A stretch of 64,000 nucleotides of DNA from Stutzerimonas degradans (GTDB lineage: Bacteria; Pseudomonadota; Gammaproteobacteria; Pseudomonadales; Pseudomonadaceae): positions 1 through 64,000 of the forward strand of contig NZ_JAMOHV010000018.1 in the NCBI RefSeq assembly GCF_024448505.1. Direction: 5' to 3'. Shown one piece after another: positions 17,890 through 28,710 of this stretch. The number at the start of each line of letters is the position of its first letter. Within the stretch, counting starts at the first letter, position 1. Position numbers and translations under genes: made by a program. The notes beneath the pieces were generated by a model, which made no database searches, was not told the DNA's origin, and worked only from the letters and a program-made list of their open reading frames with translations.

Positions 17890-18408
17890 CTAGAAGTCCA
17901 TCCGGTAGTGCAGCGCGTAGCTTTCCACGCCATCGTTGGGATTTTTCAACCCGGCGTTGGAGTAGTGCAGTGCACGGATACCGATCTCGTGCCCGCCGGC
18001 CAGACGCAGGCCGACACCGATGCGATCCTCGAACTGGAACGACGAACCCAGTTCGCGATCCTCGACCTCGGTGCTCTCGAACGCAGCGATGCCGATGCCG
18101 GCCTCGATGTAGGGCTTGACCGACTCGCCAGCGAACTCGTAGACGAATACCGGCGCCAGCGACAGGCTGTGGTTGGCGGAGGTTTCGTCGCCCTCCCAAT
18201 AGGTGTAACCGGCATCCCAGTAGCCGGTCAGCCGGCCAACATCGCTCTGTAGCCAGCTACGGTTGAAATCGAACTGCACGCCAAGCCGATAGGTCATGGT
18301 CGATTCGCCGGTCTGGCCGACGGCCGCGGTCACGCCCATTGCCTGCGTGGCCGTCACCTGACCTGCGCAAAGAGCCGCAGCGACGGTAAAAGGGATCAGT
18401 TTTTTCAT
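17890..18408 (-). CDS. pagL: Lipid A 3-O-deacylase PagL
   Basis: An outer-membrane beta-barrel lipase that removes the 3-O acyl chain of lipid A. 172 residues with a signal peptide of about 23 residues. It is closely similar to P. aeruginosa PagL (GRLTGYWDAGYTYWEG, APVFVYEFAGES, KPYIEAGIGIAAF). The catalytic triad is present at His148, Ser150 (HYSNAG) and Glu162 (GVESY), with the same 2- and 12-residue spacing as known PagL. It ends RMDF with terminal Phe, as expected for barrel assembly. It is monocistronic, on the opposite strand to uraA. Often tied to PhoPQ-type control; no box was identified here. Confidence 0.93.
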   Translation of the reverse strand: MKKLIPFTVAAALCAGQVTATQAMGVTAAVGQTGESTMTYRLGVQFDFNRSWLQSDVGRLTGYWDAGYTYWEGDETSANHSLSLAPVFVYEFAGESVKPYIEAGIGIAAFESTEVEDRELGSSFQFEDRIGVGLRLAGGHEIGIRALHYSNAGLKNPNDGVESYALHYRMDF

Positions 18409-18484
18409 CGGAACTTCCTTATTTCAAGGATGGCTATTTTTGGTTGTTGTACTTCGTTGAGAAACGCAACCGCATCGCGAGTTC

Positions 18485-19279
18485 CTAACCGGAGAAGAAC
18501 TCGACGCCCGCCTTTTCACCCCAAAGTATAGGCAGCACCTCTTCCATTCGCAGCGGATCGCCGCTACAGAAGAAGCGCACCCGCGCCTCGCCGGTCGCCA
18601 GCAGCTGCTGTGCGGCCAGCACCTCCTCCAGACGCCGGGCGACCGCCGCGCCGGTATCGATAAGTTGCACGTGAGACGGCACCAGCTGCGCCAGCAGCGG
18701 CCGGATGAACGGATAGTGAGTGCAGCCGAGGATCAGCGTATCGCAGCCCTCCGCCAGCAGCGGTTCCACCCAGCCCGCCAGCAGATCGCGCGTCGCGGCG
18801 CCATTCAGCTCCCCGGCCTCGATACGCTCGACCAGCCCGGGACAGGGCTGCGTTATCACCCGCACATCGCTGGCGAAGCGGTCGAGCAAGGCCGCGAAAC
18901 GGGCGCTTTTCAGCGTTCCGGTGGTCGCCAGCACGCCCACCACGCCGCTACGGGTCGCCCGCGCTGCCGGCTTGACCGCAGGCTCCATGCCGATGATCGG
19001 CAGCTGCGGATGGCATTCGCGCAACTCGGCGATGCCGGCTGCCGTGGCGGTGTTACAAGCCAGCACCAGCGCCTTGGCGCCCTGCTCAAGGAGAAAATCG
19101 GTGATGGTACGGCAACGTTCGCGGATGAATTCCGGGCTCTTCTCGCCGTAGGGCACGTGCGCGCTGTCGGCCAGATACAGCAGCGATTCGTGCGGCAGGC
19201 GCTGGCGAATTTCGCGCAGTACGGAAAGCCCGCCGACGCCGGAATCGAACACGCCGACCGGCGCCGAGCGCTCAGCCAT
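18485..19279 (-). CDS. murI: Glutamate racemase
   Basis: Makes D-glutamate for peptidoglycan from L-glutamate. 264 residues from the ATG at 19279; the frame continues 24 codons upstream into moeB, but this ATG overlaps the moeB stop by 8 bp, typical of translational coupling. The two catalytic cysteines are Cys75 (LACNTAT) and Cys186 (GCTHYP), with the substrate-binding FDSGVGG near the N-terminus. It is the last gene of the hemA-prfA-prmC-moeB-murI run. Confidence 0.96.
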   Translation of the reverse strand: MAERSAPVGVFDSGVGGLSVLREIRQRLPHESLLYLADSAHVPYGEKSPEFIRERCRTITDFLLEQGAKALVLACNTATAAGIAELRECHPQLPIIGMEPAVKPAARATRSGVVGVLATTGTLKSARFAALLDRFASDVRVITQPCPGLVERIEAGELNGAATRDLLAGWVEPLLAEGCDTLILGCTHYPFIRPLLAQLVPSHVQLIDTGAAVARRLEEVLAAQQLLATGEARVRFFCSGDPLRMEEVLPILWGEKAGVEFFSG

Positions 19280-20027
19280 CGTGGTGTCCGCAGACGGCGC
19301 AGGCCGGATCGCGCTTGACCCGCAGCTCACGCATGCGCGTGGCGAAACCATCGACCAGCAACAGCCGCCCTACCAGCGGCTCACCGAAGCCGGCCAGCAA
19401 TTTCAGCGCCTCGAGCGCCTGCAAGGTGCCCACCAGGCCAACCAGCGGGCCCAGCACGCCAGCCTCGCTGCAGGTCAGCTCGGTCTCGCTGCCATGGCCA
19501 TAGAGGCAGTGGTAGCAGGGACTCGCCGCATCACGCGGATCGAATACCGACACCTGCCCTTCCAGGCGAATCGCCGCACCGCTGACCAATGGCTTCTTGG
19601 CCGCGACGCAGGCGGCGTTCACCGCTTCGCGAATCGTGAAGTTGTCGGTGCAATCGAGTACCAGATCGACGCCGGCAACGGCCTGCGCGAGGGTATCGGC
19701 GTCCAGACCCGCACGGTAGGGCACCAGCCGGACGTGCGGATTCAGCGCATGCAGGCGCCCCATCGCCGAGTCGACCTTGTGCATACCGAGCGCCTGGCTG
19801 TCGTGGACGATCTGGCGCTGCAGGTTGGTCAGGTCCAGCGTGTCGAAGTCCGCCAGGTGCAACTCACCGACACCGGCGGCCGCCAGGTAGAGCGCCACCG
19901 GCGAGCCCAGCCCGCCAAGCCCGACGATCAGTGCGCGGCTCTGTTTCAGCCGCAGCTGGCCCTCGACATCGACCTGCTTGAGCAGAATCTGACGGCTATA
20001 ACGCAGCAGTTCTTCGTCACTGAGCAT
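19272..20027 (-). CDS. moeB: Molybdopterin-synthase adenylyltransferase
   Basis: A ThiF/E1-like enzyme that adenylates the C-terminus of MoaD in molybdenum cofactor synthesis. 251 residues. The ATP-binding Rossmann segment is [19 protein letters not shown] with the following [13 protein letters not shown]. Two zinc-binding CxxC pairs are visible (PCYHC and CAVC). It lies between prmC and murI on the minus strand; a ThiF-type role in thiamine synthesis cannot be excluded from sequence alone. Confidence 0.92.
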   Translation of the reverse strand: MLSDEELLRYSRQILLKQVDVEGQLRLKQSRALIVGLGGLGSPVALYLAAAGVGELHLADFDTLDLTNLQRQIVHDSQALGMHKVDSAMGRLHALNPHVRLVPYRAGLDADTLAQAVAGVDLVLDCTDNFTIREAVNAACVAAKKPLVSGAAIRLEGQVSVFDPRDAASPCYHCLYGHGSETELTCSEAGVLGPLVGLVGTLQALEALKLLAGFGEPLVGRLLLVDGFATRMRELRVKRDPACAVCGHHDG

Positions 20028-20051
20028 GAAATGTCTCGCAAGATGAAGGGA

Positions 20052-20879
20052 TCACGGCAGGCGCCCCAGACTGATGCGCTCGTGGCCGCCAAGATCGCGG
20101 CGGCTTTCGACGGCGACGAAGCCCTGATGGCTCAGTAACTGACGCACCGCAGCGGCCTGATCGAACCCATGTTCGAGCAGCAGCCAGCCGTGCGCTTCGA
20201 GATGCGTGGGAGCCGCGACGATGATCCGGCGGATGTCATCCAGTCCGTCGGTGCCGGCGACCAGCGCACTGCGCGGTTCGAAGCGCACGTCGCCACGCGC
20301 CAGGTGCGGATCGCTGGCCGGGATGTAGGGCGGATTGCTGACGATCAGGTGATAGTGCTCGCCGCCCAGCGCTGCGAACCAGTCGCTCGCAACGAAGCGC
20401 GCATTGCTCAGTCCCAGACGCAGTCGATTGCGCTCGGCCAGCGCGACCGCCTCGTCGACCCGATCCACGCCAGTCACCTGCCAGGCGGGACGCTCTGCCG
20501 CCAGCGCCAGTGCGATAGCTCCCGTGCCGGTCCCGAGATCGAGCAGTCGCGCCGGTGTTGCCGGCAGCCGCTCCAGCACGGTCTCCACCAGCAGCTCGGT
20601 ATCCGGACGCGGGATCAGCGTATGCGGCGCTACCTCCAGGTCGAGACTCCAGAAGCCCTGGCGCCCCAGAATGTAGGCCACCGGTTCACCCGCACGGCGC
20701 CGGCGCAGCAGTTCGGCGAAGCGCGCGCAGGCCTCGGCATCCGGCTCCCGCTCCGGCCAGGTGCGCAGGAAGCTGCGCGATTTGCCCAACGCCTGCGCCA
20801 GCAGCAGCTCGGCGTCCAGCCGCGCGGTCGGCGAATCGGGCAGCTCGGCGGTGTCGAGCAGGGATTGGATGGTGGGCAT
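20052..20879 (-). CDS. prmC: Release factor glutamine methyltransferase
   Basis: Methylates the glutamine of the GGQ motif in release factors 1 and 2. 275 residues: a helical N-terminal domain, then a SAM-dependent methyltransferase core with LDLGTGTGAIALALA (SAM loop) and the catalytic SNPPYIP. It is directly downstream of prfA, which encodes one of its substrates, as in most gammaproteobacteria. Confidence 0.97.
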   Translation of the reverse strand: MPTIQSLLDTAELPDSPTARLDAELLLAQALGKSRSFLRTWPEREPDAEACARFAELLRRRRAGEPVAYILGRQGFWSLDLEVAPHTLIPRPDTELLVETVLERLPATPARLLDLGTGTGAIALALAAERPAWQVTGVDRVDEAVALAERNRLRLGLSNARFVASDWFAALGGEHYHLIVSNPPYIPASDPHLARGDVRFEPRSALVAGTDGLDDIRRIIVAAPTHLEAHGWLLLEHGFDQAAAVRQLLSHQGFVAVESRRDLGGHERISLGRLP

Positions 20880-20952
20880 AACCTTCGAGCCTCAAGCGGC
20901 ACACTGCAATGGCCACGGAGCCCCGTGGGTCATGCGGCGGGTAGCCTTGTCG

Positions 20953-22035
20953 TTAATCTCCCAGCGCCGCCAGCTGATCGGCCTGGTATTCCTGCAGCAG
21001 CGGCTCGATGACCTGCTCCGCGGCGCCGGCAATCACTTCGTTGAGCGAATACAGCGTCAGGTTGATGCGGTGATCGGTCACCCGGCCTTGCGGGAAGTTG
21101 TAGGTGCGGATGCGCTCGGAACGGTCGCCGGAGCCGACCAGCAGCTTGCGCGTCTCGGATATTTCCTTGTGCGCCGCGGCATCCTGGCGATCCTGCAGCT
21201 TGGCGGCCAGCCAGGCCATCGCCTTGGCACGATTCTTGTGCTGCGAGCGCTCTTCCTGGCACTCGACGACGATACCGGTAGGCAGGTGAGTGATGCGGAT
21301 CGCCGAGTCGGTCTTGTTGACGTGCTGGCCACCGGCGCCCGAGGAGCGATAGGTGTCGACGCGCAGATCGGCCGGATTGATCTCGATCGCCGCCTGCTCG
21401 TCAGGCTCGGGCAACACCGCGACGGTGCAGGCCGAGGTGTGGATACGGCCCTGGGATTCGGTTTCCGGCACGCGCTGCACACGATGGGCGCCGGACTCAA
21501 ACTTGAGCTTGGCGTAGACGTTGTCACCCTCGACGCGGGAGATCACCTCCTTGAAGCCGCCATGCTCGCCCTCGTTCTCCGAGAGTATCTCGACGCGCCA
21601 GCCCTGTTTCTCGGCGTAGCGCGAATACATGCGGAACAGGTCCCCGGCGAAGATCGCCGCCTCGTCACCACCGGTACCGGCACGGATTTCGAGGAACACG
21701 TTGCGCCCATCGTTGGGGTCCTTGGGCAGCAGCATGCGCTGCAGATTGGCTTCCAGCGTCTCGAGCTGCGCCTTGGCCTCGGCGACTTCTTCCTCGGCCA
21801 TCTCGCGCAGATCGGGATCACTGTCCTTGAGCAGCGCCTGCGCGCCTTCGAGGTCCTGCTGCACCTTGCACAGCTGGCGATAGGCGGCGATCACCGGCTC
21901 GACTTCGGCGTACTCGCGCGAATAGGCGCGGAAGCGATTCTGGTCGCTGATGATCTCGGCGTCGCCGAGCAGCGCGGTGAGTTCCTCGAAGCGGTCCTGC
22001 AGGACATCCAGCTTGTTCAGCAATGAGGGTTTCAT
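20953..22035 (-). CDS. prfA: Peptide chain release factor 1
   Basis: Recognises UAA and UAG stops and triggers peptide release. 360 residues, full length. The stop-codon reading PxT motif is PET at residues 190-192, and the catalytic GGQ is at residues 235-237 within [10 protein letters not shown]. Its ATG overlaps the hemA stop codon by 4 bp, so the two are translationally coupled. Confidence 0.98.
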   Translation of the reverse strand: MKPSLLNKLDVLQDRFEELTALLGDAEIISDQNRFRAYSREYAEVEPVIAAYRQLCKVQQDLEGAQALLKDSDPDLREMAEEEVAEAKAQLETLEANLQRMLLPKDPNDGRNVFLEIRAGTGGDEAAIFAGDLFRMYSRYAEKQGWRVEILSENEGEHGGFKEVISRVEGDNVYAKLKFESGAHRVQRVPETESQGRIHTSACTVAVLPEPDEQAAIEINPADLRVDTYRSSGAGGQHVNKTDSAIRITHLPTGIVVECQEERSQHKNRAKAMAWLAAKLQDRQDAAAHKEISETRKLLVGSGDRSERIRTYNFPQGRVTDHRINLTLYSLNEVIAGAAEQVIEPLLQEYQADQLAALGD

Positions 22036-23300
22036 GGTTTTTCCGTGCCCTCGTGCAGGGCAAAAAGATCCTGAGCCATGCTCAGGGCTTCGACGCGCCC
22101 TTCGGCCGAAAGCTTCTTCAGCTGCACGCTGGGCGCATGCAGCAGTTTGTTGGTCAACCCGCGGGCGAGCTGGGCGAGGACGTCCTCGGGGTTGCCGCCA
22201 TTGGCCAGCAGGCGCTGTGCCTTGGCCAACTCCTCGTCGCGAATTCGCTCGGCACTCTGCCGGTAAGCCTTGAGCACATCCACCGCAGCCAGCTCGCGCA
22301 GGCGCAGCATGAAGTCTTCGGTACCGGCGGCCACCAGCTCCTCGGCCGCCTGGGCGGCGCCCTGGCGACTCTTGAGGTTCTCCGCGACCACCTCGTGCAG
22401 GTCGTCGACCGAATAGAGGTAGACATCGTCCAGGTCGCCGACCTGCGGCTCGATGTCCCGCGGCACGGCGATGTCGACCATGAACATCGGCTTGTGCTTG
22501 CGCTTCTTCAGCGCCTGTTCCACCGCGCCCTTGCCGAGGATCGGCAGCTGGCTGGCGGTGGAACTGATGACGATGTCGCTGTTGTGCAGCTCATCGGGGA
22601 TGTCGGCCAGCAGGATCGCCTGCGCACCGAACTCGGCCGCCAGCGCACTGGCGCGCTCCAGAGTACGGTTGGCGACCACGATCTTCTTCACGCCCTGCTC
22701 GTGCAGATGGCGGGCGACCAGGGTGATGGTTTCGCCAGCGCCGATCAGCAAAGCCCGGCTGCGCTGCAGATCACTGAATATCTGCCGTGCCAGGCTTACG
22801 GCGGCGAAGGCGACCGAAACCGGGTTCTCGCCGATCGCCGTATCCGTGCGTACGGTCTTGGCAGTGCTGAAGGTGGCCTGGAACAGCCGGCCGAGCAGCG
22901 GGCCGATGCTGCCGGCCTCGCGCGCCACGGCATAGGACGACTTCATCTGACCGAGAATCTGCGGCTCGCCCAGCACCAGCGAATCAAGCCCTGAAGCGAC
23001 CCGCATCATGTGCCGCACCGCCTGGTCGTCGACATGCACGTAGGCACAGGCCTTCAGTTCATCGAGGCTCAGGCCGTGGTAATCGGCCAGCCACGCCAGC
23101 ACGGCATCCGCCTCGACCTGATCCTGCTGCAGGTACAGTTCGCTGCGATTGCAGGTCGAGAGGATCGCCGCCTCGCGAGTCGGCGTGACGCGACACAGCT
23201 GCTGCAGGGCCTGGACCATCTGTTCGGGAGTGAAGGCCACGCGCTCGCGGACGTCCACCGAAGCGGTCTTGTGATTGATGCCAAGCGCGAGGAAAGCCAT
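22032..23300 (-). CDS. hemA: Glutamyl-tRNA reductase
   Basis: First committed step of C5-pathway tetrapyrrole synthesis: reduces glutamyl-tRNA to glutamate-1-semialdehyde with NADPH. 422 residues. The catalytic nucleophile is Cys50 in STCNRSE, the NADPH site is LLIGAGET, and the N-terminal GINHKTA is intact. It is divergent from the TPR lipoprotein gene; the 183-bp gap at 23301-23483 should carry both promoters. Confidence 0.97.
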   Translation of the reverse strand: MAFLALGINHKTASVDVRERVAFTPEQMVQALQQLCRVTPTREAAILSTCNRSELYLQQDQVEADAVLAWLADYHGLSLDELKACAYVHVDDQAVRHMMRVASGLDSLVLGEPQILGQMKSSYAVAREAGSIGPLLGRLFQATFSTAKTVRTDTAIGENPVSVAFAAVSLARQIFSDLQRSRALLIGAGETITLVARHLHEQGVKKIVVANRTLERASALAAEFGAQAILLADIPDELHNSDIVISSTASQLPILGKGAVEQALKKRKHKPMFMVDIAVPRDIEPQVGDLDDVYLYSVDDLHEVVAENLKSRQGAAQAAEELVAAGTEDFMLRLRELAAVDVLKAYRQSAERIRDEELAKAQRLLANGGNPEDVLAQLARGLTNKLLHAPSVQLKKLSAEGRVEALSMAQDLFALHEGTEKP

Positions 23301-23483
23301 GCAGGATCGCTGATCAGACTAACGAAGCGCGCAATTCTCCTACTTCGCCTGACTCAGAACAACCATTGCCCACGATTGTCCGATACCCCTGGAACCCGCC
23401 GGCACTGCGCAAACCGCGCCCCATGTGCTTGCCTGGCGGCTTGTGTCATCATGCCGCGACCGCAGACCAGCCGTATCCTCTAT

Positions 23484-25211
23484 ATGAACAGACTCGCTCC
23501 CCTCGTCGCCCTGCTGTTTCTCGCAGGCTGCCAGTCCATTGCGCCGAACACCCCCGACGAGGTGCCGCCGGTACAGGACGCCGCGCCTGCGACCGAGCAA
23601 GCCGACGCTGGCGAGCATGGCTCGTTCAGCCAGGAAACCCTGTATGCCCTGCTGGTCGCGGAACTTGCCGGCCAGCGCAACCGCTTCGACATTGCCCTGG
23701 GCAACTACGTCCAGCAGGCCAACGCGACTCAGGATCCGGGCGTTGCCGAACGCAGCTTCCGCATCGCCGAATACCTCGGGGCGGAACAGGCGGCATTGGA
23801 TAGCGCACTGATCTGGGCGCGCAACGCCCCGGACAACCTCGACGCACAGCGCGCCGCGGCGGTACAGCTGGCACGCGGCGGTCGCTACGAAGAGTCGCTG
23901 GAGTTCATGGAGAAGGTCCTGCAGGGCCAGGGCGACACGCATTTCGACTTCCTCGCGCTCTCCGCCGCCGAAACCGACCCGGACACCCGGGCCGGCCTGC
24001 TGCAGAGCTTCGAGCGCCTGCTGAAGAAGTACCCGGACAATCCGCAACTGGCCTTCGGCAAGGCCGTTCTGCTGCAACAGGATGGCAAGAGCGAGGAAGC
24101 GCTGGCCCTTCTGGAAGCGCAACCGAGCGCACAGCAGCAGGTGCCGTCGCTCCTGCTACAAGCGCGTCTGCTGCATGCGCTCGATCGCGGCGACGAAGCG
24201 CTCGCGCTGCTGGAAAAGGGCCTGCATCGCCATCCCGAAGACAAGCGTCTGCGACTGACCTACGCGCGCTTGCTGGTGGAGCATGAACGCCTGGACGAGG
24301 CCATGAGCGAATTCGCCACGCTGATCCAGCAGAACCCCACCGACGACGACCTGCGTTTCTCGATGGCACTGGTGTGCATGGAGGCCGAAGCCTGGCGCGA
24401 GGCCATCGTCTACCTGGAGGAGCTGATCGAGCGTGGCAGCCACGTTGACGCCGCGCAGTTCAACCTCGGTCGTGCGCAGCAGGCACTGGGCGACCAGAAC
24501 AAGGCGCTGCAGGCGTTCGCTCAGGTCGGTGCGGGCAACGAGTACCTGCCGGCCAAGCTGATGCAGAGCCAGCTGCTCTATTCGCTCGACCGCGACGAAG
24601 AGGCATCCCGGGTGCTGGCTAAGGCACGCGACGAGCAGCCCGACTACGCGATCCAGCTGTATCTGATCGAAATCGAAGCGCTTTCCGAGCACAACCGCAC
24701 CACGCAGGCCTGGAAGCTCGTCCAGCAGGCCCTGGAGCAGTACCCCGACGATCTCAGCCTGCTCTACACCCGCGCCATGCTCGCCGAGAAGCGCGGCGAT
24801 CTCGATCAGCTGGAGCACGACCTGCGCTTAATCATCGAGCGCGAGCCGGACAACGCGATGGCCATCAACGCATTGGGCTACACCCTCGCCGATCGCACCG
24901 AACGCCACCAGGAAGCGCTGGAGCTGATCGAGCAGGCCTACCGGATCAACCCCGACGACCCAGCCATCATGGACAGTCTGGGCTGGGTGCATTTCCGTCT
25001 CGGCAACCTGCAGGAAGCGGAACGCCACCTGCGCAAGGCTTACGCGCAGTTCGCCGATCACGAAGTCGCCGCCCACCTCGGCGAAGTGCTCTGGGTCCGC
25101 GGCGAGCGCCGTGAAGCCCGGACGATCTGGGCGCAGGCTCTGCAGAAGGAGCCGGACAGCGCGGTCCTGCGCAGCACGCTCAAGCGCCTGACCGGCTCGG
25201 AGGCGCTCTGA
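23484..25211 (+). CDS. TPR-repeat lipoprotein
   Basis: 575 residues from the ATG at 23484; the open frame extends 158 codons further upstream but overlaps hemA on the other strand. It starts with a type II signal peptide (lipobox LAGC, Cys at about residue 17), so the protein is lipid-anchored, followed by about 12-14 tetratricopeptide repeats to the C-terminus. It is the equivalent of the P. aeruginosa gene between hemA and lolB. Position next to lolB suggests a role at the outer membrane, but its function is not known. It is first of a TPR-lolB-ispE operon, with 2 bp to lolB. Confidence 0.9.
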   Translation: MNRLAPLVALLFLAGCQSIAPNTPDEVPPVQDAAPATEQADAGEHGSFSQETLYALLVAELAGQRNRFDIALGNYVQQANATQDPGVAERSFRIAEYLGAEQAALDSALIWARNAPDNLDAQRAAAVQLARGGRYEESLEFMEKVLQGQGDTHFDFLALSAAETDPDTRAGLLQSFERLLKKYPDNPQLAFGKAVLLQQDGKSEEALALLEAQPSAQQQVPSLLLQARLLHALDRGDEALALLEKGLHRHPEDKRLRLTYARLLVEHERLDEAMSEFATLIQQNPTDDDLRFSMALVCMEAEAWREAIVYLEELIERGSHVDAAQFNLGRAQQALGDQNKALQAFAQVGAGNEYLPAKLMQSQLLYSLDRDEEASRVLAKARDEQPDYAIQLYLIEIEALSEHNRTTQAWKLVQQALEQYPDDLSLLYTRAMLAEKRGDLDQLEHDLRLIIEREPDNAMAINALGYTLADRTERHQEALELIEQAYRINPDDPAIMDSLGWVHFRLGNLQEAERHLRKAYAQFADHEVAAHLGEVLWVRGERREARTIWAQALQKEPDSAVLRSTLKRLTGSEAL

Positions 25212-25213
25212 AC

Positions 25214-25834
25214 ATGCCGCTGTTGAACAAACTTCTCGTCCCATGCCTGGCCCTGCTGCTGGCCGGCTGCGCCGGCCTCGGCCCGCGCGAATCGGTCGAA
25301 GGGCCGGGCAACGCCACCGCCTGGAAGGAGCATCGCCGCCAGATCGCGGAGCTCGATGGCTGGCAGATCAGCGGCAAGATCGGCATCCGCGCTCCGCAGG
25401 AATCGGGCAGCGGCACGCTGTTCTGGCTGCAGCGCCAGGACTATTTCGACATTCGCCTGTCCGGCCCGCTTGGCCGGGGCGCCACCCGCCTCACCGGCCG
25501 CCCGGACGCCGTGGCACTGGAAGTCGCCGGGCAGGGTCGCTTCGAGGCCGACTCACCGGAAGCGTTGGTGGAAACTCAACTGGGCTGGCAGCTACCGGTG
25601 TCGCATCTGCTCTGGTGGGTGCGTGGTCTGCCGGCACCGGACAGCCGCAGCCGCCTGAGCCTGGACAGCGAAAGCCGTCTGGCCCATCTGGAGCAGGACG
25701 GCTGGCAGGTGGACTACCTCGCCTATGCCGAGCACGACGGTTTCACCCTGCCCGAGCGCATCCGCCTGCAAGGTCACGAGCTGCAGATCACCCTCGTGGT
25801 CAAGGACTGGCAGCCGCGCCAGCTGGGACGCTGA
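25214..25834 (+). CDS. lolB: Outer-membrane lipoprotein receptor LolB
   Basis: Accepts lipoproteins from the LolA carrier and inserts them into the outer membrane. 206 residues with a lipoprotein signal (LLLAGCAGL). The mature part has the WxxH-type start and [10 protein letters not shown], typical of LolB. It sits 2 bp after the TPR gene, and its stop codon abuts the ispE ATG. Confidence 0.95.
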   Translation: MPLLNKLLVPCLALLLAGCAGLGPRESVEGPGNATAWKEHRRQIAELDGWQISGKIGIRAPQESGSGTLFWLQRQDYFDIRLSGPLGRGATRLTGRPDAVALEVAGQGRFEADSPEALVETQLGWQLPVSHLLWWVRGLPAPDSRSRLSLDSESRLAHLEQDGWQVDYLAYAEHDGFTLPERIRLQGHELQITLVVKDWQPRQLGR

Positions 25835-26695
25835 ATGCCCACGCTGACCCTGCCGGCACCGGCCAAACTCAACCTGATGCTGCACATCCTCGGTCGCCGC
25901 GCCGATGGCTATCACGAGCTGCAGACGCTGTTCCAGTTCCTCGACTACGGCGACGAGCTGAGCTTCAGCCTGCGTGACGACGGCCAGATTCGCCTGCACA
26001 CCGACCTGCCGGGAGTCGACCACGACAGCAACCTAATCGTCCGCGCCGCACGCCTGCTGCAGCGCGAGAGCGGCTGCACGCTGGGTGCCGACATCAAGCT
26101 GACCAAGCGCCTGCCGATGGGCGGTGGCATCGGCGGCGGCAGTTCGGATGCCGCCACTACGCTGGTCGGCCTCGATCACCTGTGGCGGCTCGATCTCGGC
26201 GAAGACCGCCTGGCGGAGCTGGGGCTCGCACTCGGCGCCGATGTGCCGGTGTTCGTCCGCGGCCGTGCGGCGTTTGCCGAAGGCGTCGGCGAGCGCCTGC
26301 AACCAGTCGATCTGGAGGAACCCTGGTTCCTCGTGCTAGCGCCGCAAGTCTCTGTTAGTACAGCGGAAATATTTGCCGACCCGGAGTTGACACGTAATAC
26401 CCCGGCCATTACAGTTCGCAGCCTTCTTGCTGGGGGCGGTCATAACGATTGTCAGCCAGTGGTCGAAAGGCGTTATCCAGAGGTTCGTAACGCCTTGAGC
26501 TTGCTGAACAAATTCGTTCCGTCAAGCATGACCGGCACTGGAGCTTGTGTGTTTGGGAGCTTCCCAAACGAGGGCGAGGCTGATAAAGTCCGCCGCCAAC
26601 TTCCAGCCAGTTTGCCAAGTTTCGTGGCCCGCGGTCGTAACGTTTCGATGTTGCATCGCACCCTGAAACAGATGGCGCAGGAAGCCAGTGCGTAA
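25835..26695 (+). CDS. ispE: 4-diphosphocytidyl-2-C-methyl-D-erythritol kinase
   Basis: GHMP kinase of the MEP isoprenoid pathway, phosphorylating CDP-ME. 286 residues. The ATP-binding GHMP motif is [17 protein letters not shown] (residues about 93-109), and the start [12 protein letters not shown] is conserved. Its last third (about 26340-26695) is visibly more AT-rich than the rest of the operon and includes a promoter-like element (26387-26415), perhaps serving the tRNA-Gln genes immediately downstream. Confidence 0.96.
   Translation: MPTLTLPAPAKLNLMLHILGRRADGYHELQTLFQFLDYGDELSFSLRDDGQIRLHTDLPGVDHDSNLIVRAARLLQRESGCTLGADIKLTKRLPMGGGIGGGSSDAATTLVGLDHLWRLDLGEDRLAELGLALGADVPVFVRGRAAFAEGVGERLQPVDLEEPWFLVLAPQVSVSTAEIFADPELTRNTPAITVRSLLAGGGHNDCQPVVERRYPEVRNALSLLNKFVPSSMTGTGACVFGSFPNEGEADKVRRQLPASLPSFVARGRNVSMLHRTLKQMAQEASA
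26387..26415 (+). promoter_or_regulatory. Candidate sigma-70 promoter inside ispE
   Basis: TTGACA at 26387-26392, a 17-bp spacer, and TACAGT at 26410-26415. It is in the direction of the tRNA-Gln pair and prs, about 300 bp upstream of the first tRNA. The match is strong, but use is unproven. Confidence 0.45.
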
Positions 26696-26714
26696 CAAAC
26701 GAGCGGTACGATAC

Positions 26715-26789
26715 AGGGGCGTCGCCAAGCGGTAAGGCACCAGGTTTTGATCCTGGCATGCGTTGGTTCGAATCCAGCCGCCCCTGCCA
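26715..26789 (+). tRNA. tRNA-Gln (anticodon TTG), copy 1
   Basis: A 75-base cloverleaf with encoded CCA. The acceptor stem AGGGGCG pairs with CGCCCCT, the anticodon stem CCAGG/CCTGG encloses a TTTTGAT loop (anticodon TTG), and the T-arm contains GGTTCGAATCC. It begins 20 bp after the ispE stop codon. Confidence 0.98.
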
Positions 26790-26840
26790 TAACCTCTATC
26801 GGGTTCGTACGCATCGAGTCGCACGCGTTTTTTACTCTAC

Positions 26841-26915
26841 AGGGGCGTCGCCAAGCGGTAAGGCACCAGGTTTTGATCCTGGCATGCGTTGGTTCGAATC
26901 CAGCCGCCCCTGCCA
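26841..26915 (+). tRNA. tRNA-Gln (anticodon TTG), copy 2
   Basis: Identical base for base to the copy at 26715-26789; the two are 51 bp apart and probably processed from one transcript. Confidence 0.98.
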
Positions 26916-26923
26916 TACACTTG

Positions 26924-26959
26924 AAGCTGTTCAAAAGCTTGCCTTTTGAACAGCTTTTT
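26924..26959 (+). terminator. Strong hairpin terminator between tRNA-Gln and prs
   Basis: A 14-bp perfect stem (AAGCTGTTCAAAAG and its complement) with a 5-base loop, ending in TTTTT. It ends the tRNA transcript 35 bp before the prs start codon, so prs depends on read-through or on a promoter not seen in the gap. Confidence 0.85.
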
Positions 26960-26993
26960 ATTCATCGGACCCACCCTCAGGCAGGTACTGCGC

Positions 26994-27935
26994 GTGTCCA
27001 AGATGATGGTCTTCACGGGGAACGCCAACCCCGATCTGGCCCGGCGTGTCGTACGTCAGCTGCATATCCCCCTCGGTGATGCCTATGTCGGAAAGTTTTC
27101 CGACGGCGAGATCAGCGTCGAGATCAACGAAAATGTCCGTGGCAAGGACGTCTTCCTGATTCAACCGACCTGTGCCCCGACCAACGATAACCTGATGGAG
27201 CTGGTGGTGATGGCCGATGCCTTCCGCCGCTCCTCGGCGACGCGCATCACTGCCGTGGTGCCCTACTTCGGCTATGCCCGCCAGGATCGCCGTCCGCGTT
27301 CGGCCCGTGTGCCGATCAGCGCCAAGGTCGTCGCCGACATGCTCGACGTCGTTGGCGTCAACCGCGTCCTGACCGTCGACCTGCACGCCGATCAGATCCA
27401 GGGCTTCTTCGATATGCCGGTGGACAACATCTACGGTTCGCCGGTACTGGTCGATGACATCCAGGCCCAGCGCTTCGAAAACCTGATGATCGTCTCCCCC
27501 GATATCGGTGGTGTAGTCCGCGCCCGCGCCGTGGCCAAGTCCCTCGGCGTTGATCTGGCGATCATCGACAAACGTCGGCCGAAGGCCAACCAGTCCGAAG
27601 TGATGCACATCATCGGCGATATCGAAGGCCGTACCTGCATCCTGGTCGACGACATGGTCGACACCGCCGGCACACTGTGCCACGCAGCCAAGGCACTGAA
27701 GGACCACGGCGCCGCCAAGGTCTATGCCTACTGCACGCACCCGATCCTGTCTGGTCGCGCCATCGAAAACATCGAAGGTTCCGTGCTCGACGAGCTGGTG
27801 GTGACCAACACCATCCCGCTGTCGGCCGCCGCCCAGTCTTGCACCCGAATTCGCCAGCTGGACATCGCGCCAGTGGTGGCTGAGGCGGTACGCCGCATCA
27901 GCAATGCCGAATCGATCAGTGCGATGTTCCGCTAA
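26994..27935 (+). CDS. prs: Ribose-phosphate pyrophosphokinase (PRPP synthase)
   Basis: Makes PRPP from ribose-5-phosphate and ATP, supplying nucleotide, His, Trp and NAD synthesis, and the hpt and upp products in this window. 313 residues from GTG at 26994 (product begins MSKMMVFTG, as in P. aeruginosa); an upstream in-frame ATG at 26946 lies inside the terminator hairpin and is rejected. The PRPP loop is [13 protein letters not shown], and the metal/ribose site [11 protein letters not shown] is intact. Confidence 0.96.
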   Translation: MSKMMVFTGNANPDLARRVVRQLHIPLGDAYVGKFSDGEISVEINENVRGKDVFLIQPTCAPTNDNLMELVVMADAFRRSSATRITAVVPYFGYARQDRRPRSARVPISAKVVADMLDVVGVNRVLTVDLHADQIQGFFDMPVDNIYGSPVLVDDIQAQRFENLMIVSPDIGGVVRARAVAKSLGVDLAIIDKRRPKANQSEVMHIIGDIEGRTCILVDDMVDTAGTLCHAAKALKDHGAAKVYAYCTHPILSGRAIENIEGSVLDELVVTNTIPLSAAAQSCTRIRQLDIAPVVAEAVRRISNAESISAMFR

Positions 27936-27968
27936 GCGAAAGCTAACGAACACGCCCTGACGTAATGT

Positions 27969-27992
27969 GCCCCGCCTCGCGCGGGGCTTTTT
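27969..27992 (+). terminator. Terminator after prs
   Basis: GCCCCGC-CTCGC-GCGGGGC followed by TTTTT, 34 bp past the prs stop. Confidence 0.85.
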
Positions 27993-28053
27993 GCCCAACA
28001 GCCCGAGCGCTGGTCGCAAGCGCGACGGGTATTGTTGTTACTGGAGAAACGAA

Positions 28054-28671
28054 ATGACTGACTTCACCCTGAATGCCCAAGAGCGTTCCGACCTGGGGAA
28101 AGGTGCGAGCCGCCGCCTGCGTCGTAACGCCAACCTCGTGCCGGCCGTGATCTACGGTGGCGAAGCTGCGCCGCAATCGATCAGCATTCTGGCCAAAGAT
28201 CTGGCCAAGATGCTGGAAAACGAAATCGCCTTCAGCAACATCATCAAGCTGAACGTCGACGGCAAAGGCCAGGACGTAGTGATCAAGGCGCTGCAGCGCC
28301 ACCCGGCCAAGGGCTTCGTGCTGCACGCTGACTTCCAGCGCGTCGTCGCCGGCCAGAAGCTGATCGCCACCGTTCCGGTGCACCTGGTCAACCAGGAAAG
28401 CTCCATTGGCGTCAAGCAGCAGGGTGGCGAAATCTACCTGAACCTGCCGGATGCCGAAGTGACCTGCCTGCCGCAGGATCTGCCGGACTTCATCGAAGTC
28501 GACATCGCCCAGATGGAAGTCGGCCAGGTTCTGCACATGAGCGATCTGAAGCTGCCGAAAGGCGTTGCCTTCGTTGCCCTGCAGCATGGTAGCGACCTGC
28601 CGGTCGTTAACATTCACGCACCGCGCGTGAGCAAGGAAGACGCTTCGAAAGAAGAAGGCGCTGCCGAGTAA
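28054..28671 (+). CDS. rplY: 50S ribosomal protein L25 (general stress form, Ctc)
   Basis: Binds 5S rRNA in the large ribosomal subunit. 205 residues, the long Ctc-type L25 with an extra C-terminal beta domain rather than the about 95-residue E. coli form. The N-terminal L25 domain ([19 protein letters not shown]) spans about residues 4-95. The start at 28054 is supported by TGGAGAAAC just upstream. It lies between prs and pth, the usual order. Confidence 0.96.
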   Translation: MTDFTLNAQERSDLGKGASRRLRRNANLVPAVIYGGEAAPQSISILAKDLAKMLENEIAFSNIIKLNVDGKGQDVVIKALQRHPAKGFVLHADFQRVVAGQKLIATVPVHLVNQESSIGVKQQGGEIYLNLPDAEVTCLPQDLPDFIEVDIAQMEVGQVLHMSDLKLPKGVAFVALQHGSDLPVVNIHAPRVSKEDASKEEGAAE

Positions 28672-28710
28672 TCCACTCGCAGCTGCCCGCTGAGAAAAGA
28701 GGCCCCCGCC

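Noticed and set aside
26473-26934. Open frames running through the tRNA-Gln pair
   Set aside because: The repeated peptides come from the two identical tRNA genes read as codons.
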